From assembly GCA_035384965.1 (NCBI GenBank), contig DAOOJE010000012.1, positions 1-64,000 on the forward strand: a stretch of 64,000 bases of DNA, read 5' to 3'. Position numbers and translations under genes: made by a program. Positions 41,576 through 50,411 of the stretch are shown here, one piece after another (position 1 is the first letter of the stretch; each line of letters opens with the position of its first letter). This DNA is from JAAYVZ01 sp035384965. Its GTDB lineage: Bacteria > Acidobacteriota > Thermoanaerobaculia > Thermoanaerobaculales > Thermoanaerobaculaceae. The notes under the pieces are model-generated. The model was not told the origin of the DNA. It was given only the letters and a program-made list of their open reading frames with translations, and made no database searches.

Positions 41576-42852
41576 CGTCCACCTCCCGTCTCGTCCCAGC
41601 GCTCGAGCAGGTACGGCTTTTCCCGCTCGAACTCCAGGCACAGCTCTTCGAGGATCTGCTCCACCTCCTCGGCCCCCGCATCGCGGGTCTGCACGACGAA
41701 GGAGGCGGTGCGGCCGAGATAGAGCGGGGTGAGCGAGCGGAGCAGGTGCTCGCGGTTGAGACGCCCGTGCTGATACGCCACGGCAAAGTCGTACATCGTC
41801 CTCACCCACAGGGTGGGGGGAAACACGAACGACTCGTCCGAGGCCGAGGCGATCGCGGCGATCTCGCGCGCCGTCGCGGGGTGCAGCGCTCGCTGCCAGA
41901 TCTCTCCCAGTTCGCGGGCGCCGGTCCGGAAGCGCTCGAGCATGCGCGCAAGATTGACCGGCACGGGCTCGAGCCCCACCGCGTACTCGAACCCGAACAC
42001 CGGCACCGGGTGGGACCCTCGGACCTCCCGCCATCGTGCCGCGTGCGTCCCCATGAGCGACAGCACCGCGCCGGTGACCTGCGTGAGCATGGCCGAGAGG
42101 TCCACCGAAGGGTCCTTGGCGTCGTGGATCTTGGCTCCCAGGAACGACTGCCCGATCCTGAAGCCGCCGGTGATGGCAGTGGTGGTCATCCAAATGTCGA
42201 TGCCGTACCGCGCCACGTCGGATGCCCACACGTCGTGGCCGAGGTAGTGCTCGGCGAGCCGCCCCGAAAACCCGAAATCGCCGCCGATCGGCTGCCGCAC
42301 CCGGGCGCCGTACAGCGCCCGCGTGAGCGGGTAGACGATCGAGTTGGTGATCGTCCCGTCGTACTTGTGGCGGTGGTACAGCGGCGCGATGAAGTCGAAG
42401 CCCCGCTCGAGCACCGGCTCGACCAGCAGCTCGATCCACTCCGGCGTGATCGAGCGCAGGTCGGAGTCCACCACCGCGCAGGCCTTCGCCCCCGTGACGG
42501 CGGCGGCCGCGAACACCGTGCGGAGGGCGCTCCCCTTCCCCGGAATGCCGTGGTAGGGGGTGACGATGCGATGCACGGCCCGCAGCGGGTGGGCAGCGAG
42601 GACGGTCTCGAAGGAGGCAATCGAGGCTTGCCGGACCACGTCCGGCGTGCCGTCGGTGGAGCCGCCGTCCGAGTTGAGCAGCAGCGCCCGGTGGGCCGGG
42701 AAGTGCCTGGCGAGCCCGGCCTGCACCGCCCGCACCACGTGCCCGATGGTGCGCGCGTTGTTGAAGCTCGGGATTCCCACGAGGACATCCACCTGGCCGA
42801 TCTCGGCGAGCTGCCGGCGGAGTGATTCGGGGAGAAACGACAGGTCCGCCAC
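41572..42852 (-). CDS. GT-A glycosyltransferase of the osmolyte operon
   Basis: 426 residues from a GTG at 42852 with GGGAGG upstream. VDVLVGIPSFNNARTIGHVV and LLLNSDGGSTDGTPDVV form the GT-A nucleotide-binding strands. GIPGKGSALRTVFAAA is the conserved loop with Lys, and ACAVVDSDLRSITPEWI carries the metal-binding D-S-D. FIAPLYHRHKYDGTITNSIVYPL, QPIGGDFGFSG and the C-terminal part recall GT81/MggS-type enzymes that build glucosylglycerate-like solutes. With a separate GT81 synthase two genes upstream, it may add a second sugar (for example mannosylglucosylglycerate). Donor and acceptor are inference. Confidence 0.72.
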   Translation of the reverse strand: MADLSFLPESLRRQLAEIGQVDVLVGIPSFNNARTIGHVVRAVQAGLARHFPAHRALLLNSDGGSTDGTPDVVRQASIASFETVLAAHPLRAVHRIVTPYHGIPGKGSALRTVFAAAAVTGAKACAVVDSDLRSITPEWIELLVEPVLERGFDFIAPLYHRHKYDGTITNSIVYPLTRALYGARVRQPIGGDFGFSGRLAEHYLGHDVWASDVARYGIDIWMTTTAITGGFRIGQSFLGAKIHDAKDPSVDLSAMLTQVTGAVLSLMGTHAARWREVRGSHPVPVFGFEYAVGLEPVPVNLARMLERFRTGARELGEIWQRALHPATAREIAAIASASDESFVFPPTLWVRTMYDFAVAYQHGRLNREHLLRSLTPLYLGRTASFVVQTRDAGAEEVEQILEELCLEFEREKPYLLERWDETGGGR

Positions 42853-42854
42853 CT

Positions 42855-43619
42855 CTACCTCCCGCTCTCGTCGAGCAGCGCCTGCATCGCCAGCGCCCAG
42901 CCGCGGCCGTGGGGAGCCGGGGCCACGCGCGCGGCCGGCACCGCCGCCCCTAGCACCGGGTCGGCGCCCCGGGCCGAGGGGACGATGACCGCCACGTCGC
43001 CCGACCGCAGCAGCTCCACGTCGTTGGGGGCATCCCCGCACGCCACCACCACCCCATCACCTGGCGCTGCGCCCAGCAGCGCCGGCACGACGTCGGCCTT
43101 GGCGTGGCGCCCCTGCAGGTGCAGGAAACGGTTGCCGCGCACCAGCAGCACCTCGGGCGGCGCCGCGGCGCGCAACGGCTCGTCCCAACCTGCGTCGACG
43201 ACGAGCGGCAACGTGGCCTGGCGGCGCCTCGCCCGCCCGAGCTCGTCGCCGCCGAGGCCGGTGAGCGCCGCGAGCTCCGCGTCAGCGAGTTCCTCGATCG
43301 TGCGCACCGGCGCCCCGGTCGCTGCCCGAAGGGCGTCGGCGACCCGGCGCAGCGTCTCGACCGGCAGAGCAGCCGCCAAAAGGCGCACCTGGCCGTCCTG
43401 CTCGAGCACGCCGGCGCCGTTCTCGAACCCGGCGGGACCGGTGAGCCCGAGCTCGGCAAGCAGCCACGCCACCTCGGCGGCGGTCTTGGAGGTCACCGGC
43501 AGCACCGGCACCCCCGCCGCGGTCAGGCGGGCGAGCGCACCGCGGGCCTCGGCGCACAGCCGGCCGTCGGGCTCGAGCAGCGTCCCGTCGAGGTCGGTGA
43601 GAACGGCGCGGATCTTCAC
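42855..43619 (-). CDS. HAD-IIB phosphatase, mannosyl/glucosyl-3-phosphoglycerate type
   Basis: 254 residues from a GTG inside the stop of the GT81 synthase gene. VKIRAVLTDLDGTLLEPDGR is motif I with both Asp. VPVLPVTSKTAAEVAWLLAE is the motif II region with the family's T-S-K-T; GFENGAGVLEQDGQ is the cap region of the MpgP/GpgP group. LHLQGRHAKADVVPALLG provides the motif III Lys and VVACGDAPNDVELLRSGD motif IV. Removes the phosphate from the phosphorylated glycerate glycoside made by the synthase. Complete family signature; specificity for mannosyl versus glucosyl substrate cannot be decided. Confidence 0.85.
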   Translation of the reverse strand: MKIRAVLTDLDGTLLEPDGRLCAEARGALARLTAAGVPVLPVTSKTAAEVAWLLAELGLTGPAGFENGAGVLEQDGQVRLLAAALPVETLRRVADALRAATGAPVRTIEELADAELAALTGLGGDELGRARRRQATLPLVVDAGWDEPLRAAAPPEVLLVRGNRFLHLQGRHAKADVVPALLGAAPGDGVVVACGDAPNDVELLRSGDVAVIVPSARGADPVLGAAVPAARVAPAPHGRGWALAMQALLDESGR

Positions 43620-44836
43620 GGCTCGAGCACCCCACCGAGCTCGCGCACCGCTGTCAACAAGCGGGTTCCGATCCCGGGCATAGCCGAGAAGACGCGAGCC
43701 CAGTTCGGCATGGCAGGGGTGCCGAGGGGGTCCTGGCTGAACTGCTCGCAGCCTTCGGCGAACGCCTGCGTGAAGACGCCGACCGCCTCCTCCTCGGCGT
43801 GGCGGTCGTAGAGGAGCCCGTTGAACACCGAGACCGTGAACGAGTCGACGACGGCATCCTCGGCGTAGCGCTGGAACGCCACCTGCAGCGCCTTGAAGCT
43901 TCCGGTCGGAACGACCACGCCGGCCGCAGCCAGGGTGCGCAGGAGGTGCTTGGTGATGTCCACCGCCATGCGATGCAGGCCGGCCCCGGGGTCGTCGCGG
44001 GAAAGCACCTGGTGCTTGTGGTCGAAGCGGTCCGCCACGTCCACCTGGCAGATGCGGCGCGGCGAGCGGTGGCGAAGCACCTCGAACAGCAGCCCCACCT
44101 CGAGCCCCCAGTCGGAGGGAATGCGCAGCCGCCGCAGCAGCGTGGCGTTCACGGCGAACTCCCCCGACAGCGGGTAGCGGAAAGAGTCGATGTACTCCAG
44201 GTAGGGATGATGGCCCACGGTGTTGATCAGCGCCTGCAGGAGCGGGCGCACCATGAGCCGCGTGACCCTGCCGTGAAGCCGGTCCGAAAAGCGGGCGTAG
44301 TAGCCCTTGGCGTAGTCGAAATCGAGAGCGGGGTGGAGGATGGGGTAGACGAGGTTGGTCAGGAGCGAACGCTCGAAGCTCACCACGTCGGCGTCCAGGA
44401 ACGCCACGGCCTCGACCCGTTCCTCGGCGATCACCGCCCCGAGCGCCACCCACACCGCCCGCCCCTTGCCGCGGGGTCCGAGCTGGCGCACCGCCGAATC
44501 GATCTCGCGGATGATCGCTGCGACAGACTCGGCGTCGTTCCAGACCACCATCGTGCGCAACCGCAAGGCGCGGAAGTACTCGAGCGCCCGTTCGTAGCCG
44601 GCGGCGTCGGCGCGGTCGAGCGAGATCACCACGGTGTCGAGGAACGGGGCTCCGGCGAGCTTGCTCACCATTCCTGCCAGCGCCGGCTGCTCGAGTTCGG
44701 AGACGAGGCACGGCACAACGAGCGCGAGGGGGGTGCGCCGGGCATGCGTGGCGAGTTCTTCCTCGCGCCTTGCCTCGTCGCCGGGCCGCATCCGTGGCAA
44801 CGTGACGATGGTGCCGCTTTGCTTGAAGTCGCTCAT
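43616..44836 (-). CDS. gpgS: Glucosyl-3-phosphoglycerate synthase (GT81)
   Basis: 406 residues. LALVVPCLVSELEQPALAGMV, then VVISLDRADAAGYERALEYF, GPRGKGRAVWVALGAV with the conserved G-K-G, VEAVAFLDADVVSFERSL (metal-binding D-A-D), YAKGYYARFSDRLHGRVTRL and YPLSGEFAVNATLLRRLRIPSDWGLEVGLLFEV are all characteristic of GT81 GpgS enzymes. Transfers glucose from a nucleotide donor to 3-phosphoglycerate, first step to glucosylglycerate. First gene of the operon; ATG 44836 with GGGGAGG upstream. A -10-like TATGGT about 45-55 bp before the start is possible. Mannosyl specificity remains an alternative. Confidence 0.85.
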   Translation of the reverse strand: MSDFKQSGTIVTLPRMRPGDEARREEELATHARRTPLALVVPCLVSELEQPALAGMVSKLAGAPFLDTVVISLDRADAAGYERALEYFRALRLRTMVVWNDAESVAAIIREIDSAVRQLGPRGKGRAVWVALGAVIAEERVEAVAFLDADVVSFERSLLTNLVYPILHPALDFDYAKGYYARFSDRLHGRVTRLMVRPLLQALINTVGHHPYLEYIDSFRYPLSGEFAVNATLLRRLRIPSDWGLEVGLLFEVLRHRSPRRICQVDVADRFDHKHQVLSRDDPGAGLHRMAVDITKHLLRTLAAAGVVVPTGSFKALQVAFQRYAEDAVVDSFTVSVFNGLLYDRHAEEEAVGVFTQAFAEGCEQFSQDPLGTPAMPNWARVFSAMPGIGTRLLTAVRELGGVLEP

Positions 44837-44962
44837 GCCGCGCCTCCCCTGTCTGCTGGTGGGGTGAGCCCCCAATCCACCATACCACGCAGGTACCGGG
44901 CCGGCCGCCGGGTTGCGGGAAAGCGGCCTGTGTGCGAGGCTGCCTCGCCTGGAGGTGCGCCC

Positions 44963-46519
44963 ATGGACCAGCCGCATGCAACGTCGCGCATCCGCATGGC
45001 GCTCGTGGAATGGTGGCGGCATCACAAGGCGGCCGTCGACCAGCCCGCGGTGGTCGCCCAGGTCGCTGCCGATGCGCCGCCCAACCACACCTACGTGGTG
45101 CTGATCGTCGGCTCGGCGGCGATTGCCTCTTTGGGGCTGCTGCTCGACTCGGCGGCGGTGATCATCGGCGCCATGCTCGTGGCGCCGTTTCTCGGTCCCA
45201 TCGTGGCGCTCGGGTTCTCGATCGCCATGACCGACGTCACCCTTGCGGTCCGCGCCTCCAAGTCGCTGCTGGTGGGGGTGGTCCTCGGCCTCGTCACGGC
45301 CATCGTCATCGTCAAGCTGTCACCGTTCATCCCGCCCACGGCCCAGATCATGCTGCGCACGGCGCCCAACCTTTTCGACCTGCTGGTCGCGATCTTCTCC
45401 GGCTTCGTGGGGGGGTATGCAGTCATCCACCGACTCGGCAACACCATCGCCGGGGTGGCCATCGCGACGGCCCTCATGCCGCCGCTCGCCGCTTCCGGCT
45501 ACGGCCTGGCCATGGGCGAGCTGGGGATCTTCAACGGCGCCTTTTACCTTTTTCTCACGAACCTCGTGGCCATCGCGCTGGCCGTGGCGGCCACCGCGAT
45601 CTGGTACAACTTCGGCAACCTGCGCACGACGCGCGAGCTCCTGTGGCCGACGATCGGCGCCGGGGTGGTGCTGGTCCTGCTCTCGATGCCGCTCGTCAAG
45701 ACCCTCAACGAGTCGGTGCGGACCACGATCCTCTCGCGGCAGGCCGGGGCGGTGCTGCGCGACGCCCTCCCCGCCGGCGTGTCGCGGCTCGAGCGCCTCA
45801 CCGTGCAGCCCGACGGCGACGGCACCGTGCGCGTGGCCGCCGTGGTCTTCGCCCGCGAGTACGACCGCGAGCTGCAACCCCGCCTCGAGCGCACGCTCGG
45901 ACAGGAGTTGCGGGTTCCGGTGCGGCTCGAGCTCGATCAGCTCATGCTTGGCAGCGACATCGCTCGCACGGCGCAGCCCTCGGCCGCCGAGCAGGCGGAG
46001 ACCGAGGCGCGGCGCCTGCGCGCGGCCGTCCCGTTCCCGCTCGCCGTGGCCGACATCTCGGCGCCGCAGCGGCGTGCCCGGCTGCAAGTGTCGTTCGAGC
46101 TGACGGCCCCGCTGGAGACGGTCAAGTACGTCGAAATTTCGCTGCGTGCCGCCTTTCCCAGCTGGAGCGTCGAGCTTCTGCCGCCGTTGCGCCCTCTCCC
46201 GCCGGTGACGTTTGCCCGCGCCGAGACGACGCCCGATGCCGAGGGGGCCCGGGCGCTCGCAGTGGCGGTGTGGGCACTCGCGCGCTGGGGCGCCGGAGCG
46301 GTGGCGGTGTCGGGGAGCGCCGCTCCGGACGACGGGCCGTCGCTCCGGGCCAGGACGGCCCTCGCGGCGCAGCGTGCCGAGCACGTGGCCGCCGCCCTCG
46401 CCCAGGCCGGGCTCGCGGTCGTCATCGAGCCGGCGAGTGCGGCGCCGCCGGGGACGCAGACGGAGAGAGGCACGGCGGCGCTCAGGGTCGCCCGCATCGA
46501 GCCCAGGACGGGGAGCTGA
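44963..46519 (+). CDS. DUF389 (TIGR00341) membrane protein with OmpA-like tail
   Basis: 518 residues. NHTYVVLIVGSAAIASLGLLLDSAAVIIGAMLVAPFLGPI is the DUF389 signature, followed by LLVGVVLGLVTAIVIVKLSP, LLVAIFSGFVGGYAVIHRLG, VAIATALMPPLAASGYGLAM, YLFLTNLVAIALAVAATAIW and GAGVVLVLLSMPLVKTLNE. After the six-helix core the C-terminal half is soluble. Its last 90 residues contain LRARTALAAQRAEHVAAALAQAG, which resembles the helix of OmpA-like domains that bind peptidoglycan. The ATG has GGAGGTGC upstream. Function of DUF389 is unknown. The 3' end abuts hutI. Confidence 0.8.
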   Translation: MDQPHATSRIRMALVEWWRHHKAAVDQPAVVAQVAADAPPNHTYVVLIVGSAAIASLGLLLDSAAVIIGAMLVAPFLGPIVALGFSIAMTDVTLAVRASKSLLVGVVLGLVTAIVIVKLSPFIPPTAQIMLRTAPNLFDLLVAIFSGFVGGYAVIHRLGNTIAGVAIATALMPPLAASGYGLAMGELGIFNGAFYLFLTNLVAIALAVAATAIWYNFGNLRTTRELLWPTIGAGVVLVLLSMPLVKTLNESVRTTILSRQAGAVLRDALPAGVSRLERLTVQPDGDGTVRVAAVVFAREYDRELQPRLERTLGQELRVPVRLELDQLMLGSDIARTAQPSAAEQAETEARRLRAAVPFPLAVADISAPQRRARLQVSFELTAPLETVKYVEISLRAAFPSWSVELLPPLRPLPPVTFARAETTPDAEGARALAVAVWALARWGAGAVAVSGSAAPDDGPSLRARTALAAQRAEHVAAALAQAGLAVVIEPASAAPPGTQTERGTAALRVARIEPRTGS

Positions 46520-47776
46520 TCAGGCCACGCGCCGGCCGTCCCGGACCACCACCCGCCCGGCTTTCACGACGTGGCGCACGAGGTTGACCCCGAAGTGGTA
46601 GACGACGTGTCGGGGGTCGGCAGCCTCAAGCACGAGGAGGTCGGCTTGCTTGCCGGGCTCGATCGAGCCCAGGCGGTCGGCCCGCCCGAGCGCCGCCGCG
46701 GCGTTGAGCGTCGCCGCCACCAGCGCCTCCTCGGCGTACATCCCCGCGCCGAGGCAGGCCAGCGCCATGATGGCCGGCATCGACTCAGTGTGCGACGAGC
46801 CCGGGTTGCAGTCGGTGGCGAGCGCGATCGGGACGCCGGCCTCGACGAGCGCCCGCACCGGGGCGTAGCGGTCGCGCAGGAAGAACGAGACACCGGGCAG
46901 CACCACCGCCACGATGCCGGCCGCTGCGAGGGCGGCGATCCCGGACGCCGAGACGTGCAGCAGGTGTGAGGCCGAGGCGGCCCCGAGCTCGGCCGCCAGC
47001 TCGGCGCCGCCGAGGCTCGAGAGCTCGTCGGCGTGCAGGTGGATGCGCCAGCCGTACCGTGGCGCGTCGGCGAGCAGGCGGCGCGTCTGGTGGGGGGAGA
47101 AGACGCCGTTCTCGCAAAAGACGTCCACGCCTTCCGCCAGACGCGCGGCAGCGATCGCCGGGTGGATCGTCTCCACGACCAGCCGCACGTACCCGTCGGG
47201 GTCGTGCCGCCACTCGGGCGGCACCTCGTGGGCCGGCATCGCGGTGGGGACGACCTCGACCGGGTGGTCCGCCGCGGCCCGCGCGAGGGCGGAAAGCTGC
47301 TTGAGCTCGTCGTGCAGGTTGAGCCCGTAGCCTGACTTGGCCTCGGTCGTGCAGGTGCCCCACAGGAGCTGCCGGTCCAGCCGCCCGGCGGTGGCCGCCG
47401 TCAGCTCGTCCTCGCTGGCGGCGCGCGTCGCCGCCACGGTGGCGACGATCCCTCCGCCCGAGGCGGCAATCTGGGCGTACGTTTCGCCGCGCAGGCGGCG
47501 GTCGAACTCGCCCTCGCGGTAGCCGGCGAACGGCAAGTGGGTGTGGGGATCCACGAACGCCGGGACGACGCAGCCGCCTCCCGCGTCCAGGACCTCCTCG
47601 GCGGGGCCGAAGCGCCGGTCGTGCTCGGCCTTCTCGCCCACGAACACGATCGTCCACCCCTCGAGGCGCACCACCGCATGCGGGTGTCGCCGGACTTCTC
47701 CCTGCCTCGCACCGGCGTGCGCCTCGCGGCCGACCGGCGTTACTACTTGCGCGGCGTTGACTACGAGCAGGCTCAC
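46520..47776 (-). CDS. hutI: Imidazolonepropionase (histidine degradation)
   Basis: 418 residues from a GTG at 47776. VVPAFVDPHTHLPFAGYREGEF is the metal-binding HTH start, LWGTCTTEAKSGYGLNL carries the Lys region, IHLHADELSSLGGAELA holds the next His, and ALATDCNPGSSHTESMPAIM the catalytic Asp. These are complete for HutI, which opens the imidazolone ring to N-formimino-L-glutamate. No other hut gene is in the window; it is co-translated after the DivIVA-like gene, an unusual pairing. DUF389 ends on the adjacent base. Confidence 0.95.
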   Translation of the reverse strand: MSLLVVNAAQVVTPVGREAHAGARQGEVRRHPHAVVRLEGWTIVFVGEKAEHDRRFGPAEEVLDAGGGCVVPAFVDPHTHLPFAGYREGEFDRRLRGETYAQIAASGGGIVATVAATRAASEDELTAATAGRLDRQLLWGTCTTEAKSGYGLNLHDELKQLSALARAAADHPVEVVPTAMPAHEVPPEWRHDPDGYVRLVVETIHPAIAAARLAEGVDVFCENGVFSPHQTRRLLADAPRYGWRIHLHADELSSLGGAELAAELGAASASHLLHVSASGIAALAAAGIVAVVLPGVSFFLRDRYAPVRALVEAGVPIALATDCNPGSSHTESMPAIMALACLGAGMYAEEALVAATLNAAAALGRADRLGSIEPGKQADLLVLEAADPRHVVYHFGVNLVRHVVKAGRVVVRDGRRVA

Positions 47777-48297
47777 GAGGACGCCTTCCCCTCGCGTCCG
47801 CGCGGGCGCATGAGCGCCACGGACGGAGCCTGCGCCTCGCGCTCCTCGGCCGCCTCGTCGTCGCGCATGAACCCCTGCAGCAGCTCGATGACCTTGTGCA
47901 CCTCGGCCCGCGCCGTCCGCCGCCGGGACCGGAGCTGGCTGATGATCATCTCGAGGTTTTCGGCGCGGTGGATGGCGTCGTCGATGACCCGATCCGCCAG
48001 TGCCTGCGCCTCGCTGACGATGCGTTGCGCCTCCGCCTCGGCGCGGCCGATCATCGCCTCGGCCGTGTGCTGGGCGGCGACGAACGCCTCGTTGAGGGCG
48101 TTGGTGCGCTGGCGGTACTCCTCGACCTCAGCCGATAGCCGTGCCACCTGTGCCTTGAGCTCGCCGCGGATGCGAGCCTCGTCCTCGACCTGTTCGGCGA
48201 GCTGCGACAACAGCGCGCGCACCGCATCCGGATCCAGTCCCTTCCAGCGGGTCGGAAACGACGCGCGCTGGATCTCCAGAGGGGTCATGCGGTTCAT
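47773..48297 (-). CDS. DivIVA-like coiled-coil protein
   Basis: 174 residues. NRMTPLEIQRASFPTRWKGLDPDAVRALLSQL is the DivIVA N-terminal membrane-binding lobe in modified form (usually 'L-T-P-x-D-I-x-x-K-x-F-x-x-x-x-R-G-Y-D'). About 110 residues of coiled coil follow (LSAEVEEYRQRTNALNEAFV, AEAEAQRIVSEAQALADRVI) and a Pro/Arg tail. The second Met (48288) is an alternative start. Likely scaffolds a pole or division-site complex. Position after yggS is common in bacteria. Confidence 0.8.
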   Translation of the reverse strand: MNRMTPLEIQRASFPTRWKGLDPDAVRALLSQLAEQVEDEARIRGELKAQVARLSAEVEEYRQRTNALNEAFVAAQHTAEAMIGRAEAEAQRIVSEAQALADRVIDDAIHRAENLEMIISQLRSRRRTARAEVHKVIELLQGFMRDDEAAEEREAQAPSVALMRPRGREGKASS

Positions 48298-48424
48298 GTC
48301 GCACCTCCACTTCTGGCGAGCTTACCACGTTCTCCTGCAAGGGGGTCGGTCGAAGGTCGAGAGTCGAAGGCCCCACCCGCCCCGGCAAGGGAGGAGGAGA
48401 GCCACCCGTCACTCGCCAGCCACC

Positions 48425-49111
48425 TCACGCCGTCCGCTCGCCGAACAGGGCGCGGCCGACCCGCACCCAGTCGGCGCCTTCCTCGATTGCCACCTCGAAG
48501 TCCTCGCTCATTCCCATGGAAAGCTCGAGCCGGCCGAGGCCGAGGTGGGGTGCGAGACGCTCGGCGAGCGCGCGCAGGGCGGCAAAGTGGGGGCGGGAAC
48601 GCTCGGGGTCGGGGTCGTACGGCGGGATGCACATGAGCCCGCCGAGGCGCAGGTGCGGGCAGCGCGCCAGCACGTGCTCGGCGAGCCTTTCGGCGGCTGC
48701 GGGCAGCACGCCGCTTTTCTGCGCCTCCTCGCCGATGTTGACCTCCAGGAAAACGGGCAGGACACGGTCTTGGGGGGCGAGCAGAAACTCGAGGCGGTCG
48801 GCGATCTCGACCCGGTCCACCGACTCGACGAGGTCGAAGGTGTCGAGCGCCTGCCGCGCCTTGTTGCGCTGCAGGGGCCCGATGAGGTGCCACGGCACGC
48901 CGTGCGGCGCGAGCGGGCGCTTGGCCATCGCCTCCTGCACGCGGTTTTCCCCCACGGCGTCGATGCCCAGCGCCACCATCGCGGCGACGGCCTCGGCAGG
49001 CTGGGTCTTGGACACGGCCACGAGCCGGACACTGCCCTCCAACCGCCCGGCGCGCGCGCACGCCGCCGCCATGCGCTCCCGCACCGCGGCGAGGGCGTGC
49101 TTTAGGGTCAC
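48425..49111 (-). CDS. yggS: YggS/PLPBP pyridoxal phosphate homeostasis protein
   Basis: 228 residues from a GTG at 49111 with GGAGGAGG upstream. RLVAVSKTQPAEAVAAMVAL with the PLP Lys, GIDAVGENRVQEAMAK, VPWHLIGPLQRNKARQALD, VFLEVNIGEEAQKSGV and LELSMGMSEDFEVAIEEGADWVRVGRALFG match the family throughout. Binds PLP but has no known enzymatic reaction. The gap to the DivIVA-like gene (48298-48424) shows nothing notable. Confidence 0.95.
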   Translation of the reverse strand: MTLKHALAAVRERMAAACARAGRLEGSVRLVAVSKTQPAEAVAAMVALGIDAVGENRVQEAMAKRPLAPHGVPWHLIGPLQRNKARQALDTFDLVESVDRVEIADRLEFLLAPQDRVLPVFLEVNIGEEAQKSGVLPAAAERLAEHVLARCPHLRLGGLMCIPPYDPDPERSRPHFAALRALAERLAPHLGLGRLELSMGMSEDFEVAIEEGADWVRVGRALFGERTA

Positions 49112-49181
49112 GGCCAGACCTCCTCCTGCCCATTTGAGCAGGCCACAGGGGCACGCGGGCGGAAGGAGCGGACCATCGGTT

Positions 49182-49622
49182 TCACCGGACTCCGCCGGGG
49201 ACCGGCAGAGTCGACTCCCGCGTGTCCATTGCCTGGTTGGCGAGGCGGTCCGCCTCCCGGTTGGCTTCGCGGGACACGTGCCGGACCGTGCAACGCGCAA
49301 AGCGCGCCGCCAGCTCCCTGGCACGCCGGTACAGCGGCTGCAGGTGCGGCGCCTTGACGCGGTACTCACCCCGGAGCTGCTTGACCAGCAGCTCGGAGTC
49401 CGCCTGCACGCGCAGCTCGGTCACGCCCAGCGCCAGCGCCCGCTCCTGCGCCGCCAGCAGCCCGGCGTACTCGGCGACGTTGTTGGTGGTGCGCCCGAGG
49501 TAGACGGCGTGCTCCTCGCGCTCGCCGTTGGACAGCGTGAGAACGATCCCACACCCGGCCTCGCCCGGGTTGCCACGCGAGCCGCCGTCCACGGCGGCAA
49601 CCGCCGTGAGCCGGGCGCTCAT
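49182..49622 (-). CDS. RNase HI-like ribonuclease (rnhA-type)
   Basis: 146 residues. LTAVAAVDGGSRGNPGEAGCGIVLTL has the first Asp in the D-G-G-S-R-G-N-P form typical of the short RNase HI group. YLGRTTNNVAEYAGLLAAQERAL carries the Glu, LRVQADSELLVKQLRGEYRV the second Asp, and VRHVSREANREADRLANQAM the last. All four catalytic carboxylates are present. Removes RNA from RNA:DNA hybrids. Start overlaps the zinc-ribbon gene stop as ATGA, a common pairing. Confidence 0.92.
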   Translation of the reverse strand: MSARLTAVAAVDGGSRGNPGEAGCGIVLTLSNGEREEHAVYLGRTTNNVAEYAGLLAAQERALALGVTELRVQADSELLVKQLRGEYRVKAPHLQPLYRRARELAARFARCTVRHVSREANREADRLANQAMDTRESTLPVPGGVR

Positions 49623-50347
49623 GGCCGCGTGGGGAGCTGGTCGGGATCGTAAAGCAGGCGCCGGCAAGAGTCGCAGTACTGTAGTTCCTGCATGGCGCGC
49701 ACCTGCTGCACGAGCGAAGGGCGCAGGTCGGCGTGGCAGGACGAGCAGGCGTGACCGTCCAGCGGCACCACGGCATGAGGCTTGCGAGAATTCCACAGCT
49801 TCTTGAACTGCGCCATCGCGGTTTCGCCGAGCTCCCGCTGCAGGCGCCGCAGCTCGCGCTCCACCTCGGCGAGATCGGCCTCGCCGGTCTTGCGGGCCTC
49901 GGCCCAGGCCGCCTCGGCCCGCTCGCGCTCGGCCCGCTCCTCGGGGCTCTCGGTCTCGATGTCCGCCAGCTTGAGCTCGATCTCGTCGAGCCGGCGCCTG
50001 ACCTCGGCCAGACGGTCCTTCTGGGGAGCGAGGCGAGCCTCGACGTGGTCGAGCTCGGAAACCACGGCCGTGAGCTGGCGCATGTTGGTGACCTGGGCCT
50101 TCTGCCGACGGAAGTGCTCCTTTTCCTCGTTGAGCGCCTTGATGTCCTGCTCGAGCGCGACCTGCTCGGCCCCGAGCGCCTCGCGATCCTTCTCGAGCCC
50201 CTGCAGCGTTCCTTGCCGCTCGGCGAAGCGGGAGCGCAGCCGAGCCAGCTCCTCGGGTGGAACGTCGTGCTGCCGGATCAGCGCTGCCCTCCTGGTGAGC
50301 AACTGTTGCAACGCCACGAAGCCGGCCAATTTTTGCCGAGCTGACAC
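49619..50347 (-). CDS. Zinc-ribbon coiled-coil protein (DUF164/CT398-like)
   Basis: 242 residues from a GTG at 50347. Long coiled coil (about 25-185; LEKDREALGAEQVALEQDIK, LSELDHVEARLAP-type register, RRLDEIELKLADIETES), then the zinc ribbon HACSSCHADLRPSLVQQVRA ... LQYCDSCRRLLY with two CxxC pairs. Similar proteins in chlamydiae and acidobacteria have no firm function; structural models suggest a nucleic-acid or secretion-related scaffold. Coupled to the RNase H gene. Confidence 0.88.
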   Translation of the reverse strand: MSARQKLAGFVALQQLLTRRAALIRQHDVPPEELARLRSRFAERQGTLQGLEKDREALGAEQVALEQDIKALNEEKEHFRRQKAQVTNMRQLTAVVSELDHVEARLAPQKDRLAEVRRRLDEIELKLADIETESPEERAERERAEAAWAEARKTGEADLAEVERELRRLQRELGETAMAQFKKLWNSRKPHAVVPLDGHACSSCHADLRPSLVQQVRAMQELQYCDSCRRLLYDPDQLPTRP

Positions 50348-50411
50348 CGCACGCCTCCTTCAAGGACCCGGGACCGGCACTGCGGGTGCCGGCCGCCCCC
50401 CGAAGCATCGC

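Noticed and set aside
43799..44962. Long plus-strand extension of the DUF389 gene across the synthase gene
   Set aside because: It is antisense to a strongly supported GT81 enzyme and low in natural composition. ATG 44963 has a ribosome site and the family start.
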